From: Massilia endophytica
GTDB taxonomy: Bacteria; Pseudomonadota; Gammaproteobacteria; Burkholderiales; Burkholderiaceae_D
Direction: 5' to 3'
Length of the DNA stretch: 64,000 nt
Assembly: GCF_021165955.1 (NCBI RefSeq)
Contig: NZ_CP088952.1
Location: 4,030,001 to 4,094,000 of the forward strand
The position numbers and the translations under genes are program-made. Positions 28,644-36,474 of the stretch are shown here, one piece after another. The first letter of the stretch is position 1, and every line of letters begins with the position of its first letter. Below the pieces are notes generated by a model, which was not told the origin of the DNA, searched no databases, and worked only from the letters and a program-made list of their open reading frames with translations.

Positions 28644-30022
28644 CAGAGGTCCGTGATTTCCTTGTGGCGCGGCACCAGGGTTTTCATCACGCCCCACGCG
28701 AGCAGGTAGGCCACGGCGCAGATGGTGAACATGATCATGTAGCCGGTGCTGATCTGGCTCAGCGCGCCGTAGTAGTCGAACAGCCAGCCGCCCAGCTTGG
28801 AGATCACCACGCCGCCGATGCCGCCCGCCATGCCGCCGATGCCCACCACGGAAGCGACGGAGCGCTGCGGGAACATGTCGGACACGGTGGTGAACAGGTT
28901 GGCCGACCACGCCTGGTGCGCCGAGGCGCCCACGCCGATCAGCAGGATAGGCAGCCAGGGGCTCACGCCGCCCAGCGGCTGCGCCAGCAGCACCACGAGC
29001 GGGAAGAGCGCGATCACCAGCATCGCCTTCATACGGCCGTCATAGGGAGACTGGCCGCGGTTCATAAAATAGGCCGGGAAGTAACCGCCGCCGATGGAGC
29101 CTACCATCGTCATGCTGTACAACACGGCCAAAGGGATGACTATGTCCGCCGGGCCCATGCCATACTGGGCCGACAGGTATTTGGGAAGCCAGAACAGAAA
29201 GAACCACCACACGCCGTCGGTCATGAATTTGCCGAAGGCGAAGGCCCAGGTCTGGCGGTAGGCCAGCAGGCGGAACCACGGCACCTTTGCGCCCGCAGGC
29301 GCGGCCTGCGCGGTGCTGCCTGTGTCGCTGCGGATGAAGGCCAGTTCATCGGCGCCCAGGCGCTTCTGCTTTTCCGGCGCGTCGTACAGGATCTGCCATG
29401 CCACCATCCACACGAAGCCGATGGCGCCAATGGCGATGAAGGCGGCCTGCCAGCCCCAGGTCAGCGCAATCCAGGGCACGGTGAGCGGCGCCAGAATGGC
29501 GCCCACATTGGCGCCGGAGTTGAAGATGCCGGTGGCGAAGGAGCGCTCCTTCTTCGGGAAGTATTCGGCCGTGGCCTTGATGGCGGCGGGGAAGTTGCCC
29601 GCCTCGCCCACCGCCAGCACGGCGCGCGAGAGCATGAAGCCGAGGATGGAAGCGGGAACCACCGCCAGCCCCAGCGCGCCCATCACGCTGCCGACGGCGG
29701 AGCCCATGGGCACGGAGTAGGCATGCATGATTGCACCCAGCGACCAGATCACGATGGCCAGGATATAGGCCTTCTTGGTGCCGATGCGGTCCACCACGCG
29801 GCCTGCGAACAGCATGGCCACCGCGTAGACGAACTGGAAGGCGGCCGTGATGTTCGCGTAGTCCGTATTGGACCAGTTGAATTCCTTGGAGAGCTGCGGC
29901 GCCAGCAGGCTCAGCACCTGGCGGTCGAGGTAGTTGACGGTGGTGGCGAAAAACAGGAGCGCACAGATGGTCCATCTGTACTTGCCAACGACTTGCTGGC
30001 TGACAGGCTCATTCAGCTTCAT
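28643..30022 (-). CDS. ACS-family MFS permease, hexuronate-transporter-like (ExuT type)
   Basis: 459 residues with twelve helices. The start region YRWTICALLFFATTVNYLDRQVLSLLAPQL and GRVVDRIGTKKAY after helix 2 are hallmarks of the anion:cation symporter branch that includes ExuT and GudP. VGEAGNFPAAIKATAEYFPKKERSFATGIFNSGANVGAI in helices 4-5 is also characteristic. It should import galacturonate, glucuronate or an aldarate with protons. Its promoter carries the same palindrome as kdgD, and the epimerase follows in the same operon. Confidence 0.9.
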   Translation of the reverse strand: MKLNEPVSQQVVGKYRWTICALLFFATTVNYLDRQVLSLLAPQLSKEFNWSNTDYANITAAFQFVYAVAMLFAGRVVDRIGTKKAYILAIVIWSLGAIMHAYSVPMGSAVGSVMGALGLAVVPASILGFMLSRAVLAVGEAGNFPAAIKATAEYFPKKERSFATGIFNSGANVGAILAPLTVPWIALTWGWQAAFIAIGAIGFVWMVAWQILYDAPEKQKRLGADELAFIRSDTGSTAQAAPAGAKVPWFRLLAYRQTWAFAFGKFMTDGVWWFFLFWLPKYLSAQYGMGPADIVIPLAVLYSMTMVGSIGGGYFPAYFMNRGQSPYDGRMKAMLVIALFPLVVLLAQPLGGVSPWLPILLIGVGASAHQAWSANLFTTVSDMFPQRSVASVVGIGGMAGGIGGVVISKLGGWLFDYYGALSQISTGYMIMFTICAVAYLLAWGVMKTLVPRHKEITDL

Positions 30023-30083
30023 AGGATCACTTTTTAGAAGTGGTTATCGTTCGATCTCTCGGTCTCCAGCGAGATCAGCTGCT

Positions 30084-30123
30084 AGTTGTATGTCATCGTA
30101 CAACTTAAGCTTGGCTTAGGCAA
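30084..30123 (-). promoter_or_regulatory. Permease promoter with GntR-type operator
   Basis: On the minus strand TTGCCT (30123-30118), 17 bp, TACGAT (30100-30095), with the palindrome GTTGTA-N8-TACAAC (30104-30085) over the -10 box. Read in the direction of transcription it differs from the kdgD operator at a single base in the spacer and has the same placement relative to -10, about 10 kb away. Confidence 0.75.
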
Positions 30124-30141
30124 GAGGATTTCTAGCCAGGC

Positions 30142-30729
30142 TTACTTGCGCAGAAGAAGGCTGACCAGGGCGTCCGCGCTGGCGCGCAGGCTGTCAGCGT
30201 CGTGGTAGAGCCGCTCGATCACCACCATGCCGCGCGTGTGCAGCACGAGCAGGCGTGCGGCCGCGGCGGACGGCAGGGTCAGCTCTTCGGCGGCCGCAGA
30301 CAGGCGGGCCTCCAGCAGGCGGGAAAGTTCGTCCACCAGCTCGCGCAGGGCCGATCGGATAGGCTCTTCCTGGGCCGCCTGTTCCGTGGCGGTGCGGGTG
30401 GTCATGCAGCCGCGCGTGGCAGGGGAGTCCGGGCTGCAGGGCTCGCTCATGGAGCTGATGCAGAGATCGAGGAAGGCGTGCAGCGATTCTTCCAGGGTCG
30501 GCTGGTCCAGGGCGTCGCCCACGGCGCCCAGAAAACGGGCCTTGTGGCGGCTGTAGGCCAGCAGGAAGATGGACTGCTTGTCGCCATAGGCGTTGTAGAG
30601 GGAGCCGCGCAGCACGCCGGTCGCCTCCGCCAGGTCCTGCATGGAGGTCGCGCCGAAGCCCTTCTGCCAGAAGAGGTGCATGGCGCTTTCAAGCGCCTTG
30701 TCTTCGTTGAATTGTCGGATACCGGCCAT
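30142..30729 (-). CDS. TetR-family repressor
   Basis: 195 residues. The N-terminal helix-turn-helix (FNEDKALESAMHLFWQKGFGATSMQDLAEATGVLRGSLYNAYGDK) is typical TetR, and the C-terminal part is a TetR_C-type ligand domain with two Cys (CSPDS, RGCM). It is divergent from an MFS exporter-like gene. Two identical-type palindromes in the 80-bp gap make it the likely repressor of that gene and of itself. Its -10 box (TAAAAT) ends 6 bp before the ATG, so its mRNA should have almost no leader. Confidence 0.92.
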   Translation of the reverse strand: MAGIRQFNEDKALESAMHLFWQKGFGATSMQDLAEATGVLRGSLYNAYGDKQSIFLLAYSRHKARFLGAVGDALDQPTLEESLHAFLDLCISSMSEPCSPDSPATRGCMTTRTATEQAAQEEPIRSALRELVDELSRLLEARLSAAAEELTLPSAAAARLLVLHTRGMVVIERLYHDADSLRASADALVSLLLRK

Positions 30730-30735
30730 GGAGGG

Positions 30736-30783
30736 ATTTTAGGCTTTCTTGACACATGCGTCAAATTTGACTACCCTGTCAAA
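30736..30783. promoter_or_regulatory. Divergent promoters with two TTGAC-N6-GTCAA operators
   Basis: Palindromes at 30749-30764 (TTGAC-N6-GTCAA) and 30766-30783 (TTTGAC-N6-GTCAAA) have centres 18 bp apart. The first supplies the -35 of the rightward promoter (TTGACA 30749-30754, 17 bp, TACCCT 30772-30777). Its other arm supplies the -35 of the leftward tetR promoter (TTGACG 30764-30759, 17 bp, TAAAAT 30741-30736). TetR binding would shut both. Confidence 0.8.
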
Positions 30784-30809
30784 CATCACCGGCCAAGGAA
30801 AGTGTCCCC

Positions 30810-31997
30810 ATGCAGTCCGATTCTCCCGCGCCCATGCGCGCCATCTTTGCCGGGCTATGCGCCAGCCTGGTCGGCATCGGCCTCGCCCGCTTCGCCTACA
30901 CGCCCCTCATTCCCCCGCTGATCGAAGCGAAATGGTTCGCGGCGGACGATGTGCTCTTCCTCAGCGCCGCCAACCTGGTGGGCTACCTGGCCGGCGCCCT
31001 GGCGGGACGGCCCCTGGCCCAGCGCCTGAGCGCCCGCCTCACCCTGCAGCTGATGATGGCGCTGGCCTCCCTCACTTTCTTCGCCTGCGCCATTCCCGTC
31101 TCGGTGAGCTGGTTCTTCGTGTGGCGTTTCCTCTCGGGCCTGTCGGGCGGCATCATCATGGTGCTGGCGGCGACTTCCATCCTGCCCCACGTGCCGCCCC
31201 AGCGGCGCGGCATGGCCAGCGGCATGATCTTCCTCGGCGTGGGCTTGGGCATCGCGGGCTCCGGCACGGTGCTGCCCCAACTGCTCTCCATGGGCCTGAC
31301 CCAGACCTGGATCGGCCTGGGCGCCATGGCCCTCGCGCTCACGGTGATGAGCTGGACCTGGTGGCCCCACCCGCTCCCGGCTGCCCCGGGAGCAGCCGCA
31401 GCCGCGCCGCCGCCGAACGGCCACGCGGGCGCGCTCCGCCTCCTCTACCTCCAGTACGCGCTAAGCGCGGTGGGCCTGGTGCCGATGATGATCTTCATCG
31501 TGGACTTTATCGCACGCGGCCTGGGCTGGGGCGCACACGATGCGGCACTGTTCTGGGTGCTCTACGGCTTGGGCGCCGTGATCGGGCCCATGCTGTACGG
31601 GACCATGGCCGACAGGCTGGGCGTGCACGCCACGAGCGTGCTCTCCCTGCTGGGACAGGGCGCGGCCATTGCCGTCCTCATCACTTCGCGGCAGCACTTC
31701 GCGCTCGCCCTGGCCACCTTCGTGCTGGGCACCTTCCCTCCGGGAATTGTGCCCGTCTATCTCGGCAAGATCTCGCAGGCGGTGCAGGGCAATGCGGCCG
31801 CGCACTCGGCCGCCTGGAGCCGTTCGACGACCATCTTTGCCCTGATGCAGGCGCTGGCGGGCTACGGCAGCTCCTGGCTCCTGTCCGCCAGCAATGGCAA
31901 CCACCGCCTGCTCTTCACCCTCGCAGCGGGCGCCCTGTTGCTGTGCATGCTAGCCGACCTGATAACACCCCGTCGCGAAAGCGCGACGACAAAATAG
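30810..31997 (+). CDS. YbfB/YjiJ-family MFS transporter
   Basis: 395 residues and twelve helices. The family start is clear: ASLVGIGLARFAYTPLIPPLIEAKWF followed by ANLVGYLAGALAGRPLAQRL, then FLSGLSGGIIMVLAATSILPHVPPQRRGMASGMIFLGVGLGIAGSGTVLP. It is probably an inner-membrane efflux or uptake carrier of unknown substrate. AAGGAAAG precedes ATG 30810. Its promoter overlaps two TetR-type operators, and induction by a compound sensed by the adjacent TetR is expected. Confidence 0.88.
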   Translation: MQSDSPAPMRAIFAGLCASLVGIGLARFAYTPLIPPLIEAKWFAADDVLFLSAANLVGYLAGALAGRPLAQRLSARLTLQLMMALASLTFFACAIPVSVSWFFVWRFLSGLSGGIIMVLAATSILPHVPPQRRGMASGMIFLGVGLGIAGSGTVLPQLLSMGLTQTWIGLGAMALALTVMSWTWWPHPLPAAPGAAAAAPPPNGHAGALRLLYLQYALSAVGLVPMMIFIVDFIARGLGWGAHDAALFWVLYGLGAVIGPMLYGTMADRLGVHATSVLSLLGQGAAIAVLITSRQHFALALATFVLGTFPPGIVPVYLGKISQAVQGNAAAHSAAWSRSTTIFALMQALAGYGSSWLLSASNGNHRLLFTLAAGALLLCMLADLITPRRESATTK

Positions 31998-32116
31998 CAA
32001 GACTGAAAAGCGCCCAGAGGGAAGCGTTTGCGCAGGCACAAGGCCAGCCAGTAGAGGTCAGGTTTTCCGATCGGAAATATGGTAAGGTTGAGCAGCTCCC
32101 GCTCCCTTCCCACCCC

Positions 32117-35100
32117 ATGGACTACGCATCGCTGCAGAACCTGTTCTCGCCGCCAGCAGACCCATCTCTGCTGAATTACGGCCTGTACAACACCCGCCTC
32201 GTGGTGCTGTCGGTGCTGGTCGCCATCTTCGCTTCGTGGATGGGATTGCAGATGGCGGGCCAGTCGCGCGCGGCCCCTTCGCGCACCCTGCGCCTGGCGA
32301 CCCTGTTCACCGGCAGCCTGGCCCTGGGGGCGGGCGTGTGGGCCATGCACTTCATCGGCATGCTGGCCTTCGACCTGTGCACCTACACCACTTACGATCC
32401 CCTGATCACGCTGCTGTCCATGCTGCCCAGCCTGGCAGCCTCCATGGTGGCGCTCTCGATCACGCGGCGCGCCCAGCTCACCTGGCGCACCTTGCTGGCG
32501 GGCGGCGTACTGGTAGGGGCGGGCATCGGCGCCATGCACTACAGCGGCATGGCAGCCATGCGCGTCGGCCTCGCCCTGCACTACGATCCCGCCATGTTCG
32601 CCCTCTCCATTGTGGTGGCGGTGGTGCTGGCCACGCTGGCACTGGGCGTGCGCTTCGGCCTTCGCGGCTCCTACCTGAAGCTGCGTCCCGGCACCCGCCT
32701 CATGATCAGCGCCGTCGTCATGGGCTGCGCCATCTCGGGCATGCATTACACGGGCATGGCGGCCGCGCGCTTCATCGGCGTGCCGCCGCCCGGCTCCGCC
32801 CCCACCGACACCAGCTTCATCGCCTTGGCCGTGGGCGCCATCACGGTGCTGTTCACCATCTTCGTGATGGGCGCGAACGGGCTGCTGCGCTACCGCGAGC
32901 TGTACCGCCACCTGCACCAGAGCGAAAGCTGGATGCGCGCCCTGCTCACCACTACGGTGGACGGGGTCATCACAGTCGACAGCCAGGGCATCATCCATGA
33001 ATTCAACCAGTCGGCGGAACGCATCTTCGGCTGGACCTGCGAGGAAATCCGGGGCAAGCATATCCAGACGCTGATGGCCGATCCCGGCCGCTCGCGCCGC
33101 GACGGTTTCCTGCACTTCCTCGATACCGGCGACGATGCCCGCGCCCGCGCCGGTTCCGAAGTCACGGCGCTGCGCAAGGACGGCAGCATCCTGCCTATCC
33201 GCCGCGCCATGGGACACGCGCGCCTTGCCGACCGCGATCTCTATGTGCTCTTCATCACGGACATCAGCGAGCGCCGCGCCATCATGCAGGCCCTGCGCGA
33301 GAGCGAGCTGCAGTTCCGCTCCCTGATCCGCAATATTCCCGGCATCTCCTTCCGCTGCCGTGTAGAAGGCGACCGCTCGCTCGTCTTCCTGAGCGACGGC
33401 GTCGAGCGCATTCTCGGCTACCCCGTGCACGATTTCGTCGGCCCCCAGCGCTCGCGCACCTTCGACGAGCTGACCACGCCCGCCGACCTGCCGCGCCTGA
33501 ACGCCACCATCGACCACTGCGTCGCCACCGGCCAGCCCTACACCGCGGAGTACCGCCTGCGGCATGCGGACGGCAGCCTGCGCTGGATGTGGGAGCACGG
33601 CGCCCTGGTGCGGGGCGACGACGGCGAGGCGCACTGGCTGGACGGCGTGATCCTCGACATCACGGAACGGCGCCAGATGGAAGAGGACCTGCGCCACGCG
33701 AAGGAGAAGGCGGAACTGGCGGCCGCGTCGCGCGCCACCTTCGTGGCGAACATGAGCCATGAGATCCGCACGCCCATGAACTCCATTCTTGGTTTCACGG
33801 ACGTGCTGCTCGATACCGAACTGCGTCCCGACCAGCGCGCCCACCTCGACACAGTGCGCAATGCGGGCCGCGCCCTGCTGCGGCTCCTGAACGAGATTCT
33901 CGACACGGCAAAGCTGGACAAGGGCGCCGTGGAACTGGAGCTGGCCGACTTCAATCTCCTGGCCCTGATCGACGAGCTCTCGTCCACCTACAACGCCACG
34001 GCCAGCATGAAGGACCTGAAGCTGAAGATCGAGATCGCGCCCGACCTGCCGCCCTGGCTGCACGGCGACGAACTGCGCGTGCGCCAGGTGCTCACCAACC
34101 TGCTGGACAACGCCATCAAGTTCACCGCCGCGGGCAACGTCACGCTCGCCGTGCAGCAGGAAGGCGAGGGCCTGCACATCGCCGTCAGCGACACCGGCAT
34201 CGGCATTGCGCCGGACCGCCTGGCGGCCATCTTCGAACCGTTCACGCAGGCCGACGCCTCGATGACGCGCCGCTTCGGCGGCACCGGCCTGGGCACCACC
34301 ATCAGCAAGCAGCTCGTGGAGCTGATGGGCGGCCGCATCTGGGCCGAGAGCGCGCCGGGCGAAGGCACCACCTTCCACATCGAGCTGCCGCTCAAGCCCG
34401 CGCTCGCGCCGCGCCAGGCCCACCTGCCGCGCCAGCGCCAGCGCATCGCCTTCGACCTGCCGCCGCTGCGCGTGCTGGCGGCGGACGATGTGGCGCAGAA
34501 CCTTGAGCTGCTGTCGCTCCTCTTCGGCAAGCATGGCCACACCATGGTGATGGGCCACGATGGCGCCCACGCCGCCGAACTGGCGGCGCAGCAGGACTTC
34601 GACGTGATCCTGATGGACGTGCAGATGCCCCATGTGGACGGCCTGGCCGCCACCCGCATGATCCGCGCCGAGGCCGAACGCAGCGGCCGCGCGCGCGTGC
34701 CCATCGTCGCCATGACGGCCAGCGTGCTCGATGCGCACCGCCGCGCCAGCGCCGCCGCAGGCATGGACGGCTTCGTGTCGAAGCCGGTGGACTGGTACGC
34801 CTTGTCGCACGAGATCGCCCGCGTGCTGGGCCTCGAAGCCGTGGGCCCGGTCAGCGCTCCCGCTGCCGACCGCGGCCCCCAGGTACTGAACCAGAAAGCG
34901 GGCCTGCTGCGCTGGGGCGGCAACGCCCTGCCCTATCAGCAGGCGCTGTGCCGCTTCGAAGAGGAATACGGCAGCTGCGCCGAGGCGATGGAAGCCTTGC
35001 ACCAGCGCGCCGGCTACGCAGCCTTGCAAGCCCTGGCCCACCGCGTGCGGGGCGTCGCCGCCAATCTCGGTTTCGAACAGCTGGCGCCGGCCCTGGCCGA

Positions 35101-35482
35101 GATCGAGCAGCACGGCGCCTGCCAGGACAGCGACGCGCTGCCTGCCGCGCTGGCCCGGCTGTCGACGCACTTGGCCGATGCGCGCCATGCCCTCGCCGCG
35201 CTCGACTGCGCCGAGCAGCTGCCGCCCGCGCCGCCTGCCCTGCCGCAACTGGACGTCTCCGAGTTGAGCGCCGTATCGCGTACGCTGGAGCAGTCGCTGG
35301 CGCGCGGCGCGCTGGACGATGCGGCCCTGACCCGCCTTTCCGCCATGCTGCAAGGCCATGTGGCGCCTGCCGCCATGGCCCAGCTGCACCTCGCATTGGA
35401 CGATTTCGATTTCGCGCTGGCCCGCCAGCGCCTGCAGGCGCTTACCGCGAGCCTGCTCGCCCCCGTACCGGAACCACAGTAA
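32117..35482 (+). CDS. MHYT-sensor hybrid histidine kinase
   Basis: 1121 residues from ATG 32117, chosen on domain position. No good ribosome site is visible, and the frame extends further upstream without an ATG. Seven membrane helices carry three MHYT motifs (MHFIGM 77, MHYSGM 140, MHYTGM 209), a domain proposed to bind copper and sense O2, CO or NO. Two PAS segments follow (about 265-390, 395-525), then HisKA (His548 in MSHEIRTP), HATPase (DNAIKF, GGTGLGTTI), a receiver with LMDVQMP (Asp834) and an HPt-type domain (His975 in LAHRVRGV). Its last base is shared with the start codon of the HD-GYP regulator (TAATG), so that protein is its probable output. Confidence 0.9.
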   Translation: MDYASLQNLFSPPADPSLLNYGLYNTRLVVLSVLVAIFASWMGLQMAGQSRAAPSRTLRLATLFTGSLALGAGVWAMHFIGMLAFDLCTYTTYDPLITLLSMLPSLAASMVALSITRRAQLTWRTLLAGGVLVGAGIGAMHYSGMAAMRVGLALHYDPAMFALSIVVAVVLATLALGVRFGLRGSYLKLRPGTRLMISAVVMGCAISGMHYTGMAAARFIGVPPPGSAPTDTSFIALAVGAITVLFTIFVMGANGLLRYRELYRHLHQSESWMRALLTTTVDGVITVDSQGIIHEFNQSAERIFGWTCEEIRGKHIQTLMADPGRSRRDGFLHFLDTGDDARARAGSEVTALRKDGSILPIRRAMGHARLADRDLYVLFITDISERRAIMQALRESELQFRSLIRNIPGISFRCRVEGDRSLVFLSDGVERILGYPVHDFVGPQRSRTFDELTTPADLPRLNATIDHCVATGQPYTAEYRLRHADGSLRWMWEHGALVRGDDGEAHWLDGVILDITERRQMEEDLRHAKEKAELAAASRATFVANMSHEIRTPMNSILGFTDVLLDTELRPDQRAHLDTVRNAGRALLRLLNEILDTAKLDKGAVELELADFNLLALIDELSSTYNATASMKDLKLKIEIAPDLPPWLHGDELRVRQVLTNLLDNAIKFTAAGNVTLAVQQEGEGLHIAVSDTGIGIAPDRLAAIFEPFTQADASMTRRFGGTGLGTTISKQLVELMGGRIWAESAPGEGTTFHIELPLKPALAPRQAHLPRQRQRIAFDLPPLRVLAADDVAQNLELLSLLFGKHGHTMVMGHDGAHAAELAAQQDFDVILMDVQMPHVDGLAATRMIRAEAERSGRARVPIVAMTASVLDAHRRASAAAGMDGFVSKPVDWYALSHEIARVLGLEAVGPVSAPAADRGPQVLNQKAGLLRWGGNALPYQQALCRFEEEYGSCAEAMEALHQRAGYAALQALAHRVRGVAANLGFEQLAPALAEIEQHGACQDSDALPAALARLSTHLADARHALAALDCAEQLPPAPPALPQLDVSELSAVSRTLEQSLARGALDDAALTRLSAMLQGHVAPAAMAQLHLALDDFDFALARQRLQALTASLLAPVPEPQ

Positions 35483-36474
35483 TGACAACATTCCAGCAAC
35501 TGCCGCTTATCCTCGCGGTGGATGACGAAGCCAGCAACCTCCAGCTCCTGCGCCAGATCCTGCAAGACCATTACCGCCTGCTGTTCGCCAAGGACGCCGC
35601 GCGCGCTCTCGAACTGGCACGCCAGGAGCAGCCCAACCTGATCCTGCTGGACGTGATGATGCCCGGCATGAGCGGGCACGAGGCCTGCCGCATCCTGAAG
35701 GCGGACGAGGCGACTGCCGCCATTCCCGTCATCTTCGTCACGGCCCTGAGCGACCAGGACGACGAGGTGCGCGGCTTCGAAGCCGGCGCCGTGGACTACA
35801 TCACCAAGCCCGTGAGCCCGCCCATCGTGCGCGCCCGCGTGCGCACCCATCTCTCGCTGGTGCGGCTGGACGAACTGAAGGAAACGCGCCTGCAGATCGT
35901 GCAGCGCCTCGGGCTGGCCGCCGAGTACAAGGACAACGAAACGGGAATGCACGTGATCCGCATGAGCCACTACGCGCGCCTGCTGGGCGTGGCCGCGGGC
36001 CTGAGCGAGGCGGAGGCGGACGACCTGCTGCACGCGGCGCCCATGCACGACGTGGGCAAGATCGGCATTCCGGACAGGATCCTGCAAAAGCCCGGCAAGC
36101 TCGATGCCGAGGAATGGGAAGTGATGCAGCGCCACGCCACCATCGGCGGCGACATCATCGGCGAGCATCCGCACGGCATGCTGCGCCTGGCGCGCAATAT
36201 CGCGCTGGCCCACCACGAGAAGTATGACGGAACGGGCTACCCGAAAGGGCTGGCAGGTTCGGAGATTCCGCTGGAGGGCCGCATCGTGGCCATTGCGGAC
36301 GTATTCGACGCGCTCACCTCGGCCCGCCCCTACAAGCCGGCCTGGCCGCTGGAAAAGGCCATCGGCTATCTGGAAGAGCAGCGCGGACGCCACTTCGATC
36401 CCGCGCTGGTCGATCTCTTCCTGGCCCAGATGCCCGCCATCCGCGACATCATGGAGCGCTGGGCCGAACGCTAA
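35482..36474 (+). CDS. HD-GYP response regulator (RpfG-like c-di-GMP phosphodiesterase)
   Basis: 330 residues. The receiver (about 8-125) has the acidic pair VDDE, LLDVMMPGM with the phosphoryl-accepting Asp, and the Lys in ITKPVSPP. The HD-GYP domain has HDVGKIGIPD, the dinuclear-metal His pair ALAHHEKYDGTGYPKG and IADVFDALTS, all intact. It should hydrolyse cyclic di-GMP when phosphorylated. It is translationally coupled to the MHYT kinase. Its 3' end overlaps the convergent glycosyltransferase gene by 4 bp. Confidence 0.93.
   Translation: MTTFQQLPLILAVDDEASNLQLLRQILQDHYRLLFAKDAARALELARQEQPNLILLDVMMPGMSGHEACRILKADEATAAIPVIFVTALSDQDDEVRGFEAGAVDYITKPVSPPIVRARVRTHLSLVRLDELKETRLQIVQRLGLAAEYKDNETGMHVIRMSHYARLLGVAAGLSEAEADDLLHAAPMHDVGKIGIPDRILQKPGKLDAEEWEVMQRHATIGGDIIGEHPHGMLRLARNIALAHHEKYDGTGYPKGLAGSEIPLEGRIVAIADVFDALTSARPYKPAWPLEKAIGYLEEQRGRHFDPALVDLFLAQMPAIRDIMERWAER

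Noticed and set aside
30040..30060. GGTTATCGTTCGA-like sequence upstream of the permease as a fourth LacI site
   Set aside because: Only the CG centre and a few bases match. The palindrome is poor and the promoter already carries the GntR-type site.
31971..31988. Perfect CGTCGCG/CGCGACG hairpin at the end of the YbfB-type gene
   Set aside because: It lies inside the coding sequence before the stop and has no U-run on either strand, so I do not call it a terminator.
31862..35491. 1209-codon open frame on the minus strand opposite the MHYT kinase
   Set aside because: Same GC-driven antisense artefact. The plus strand has all kinase, receiver and MHYT motifs.
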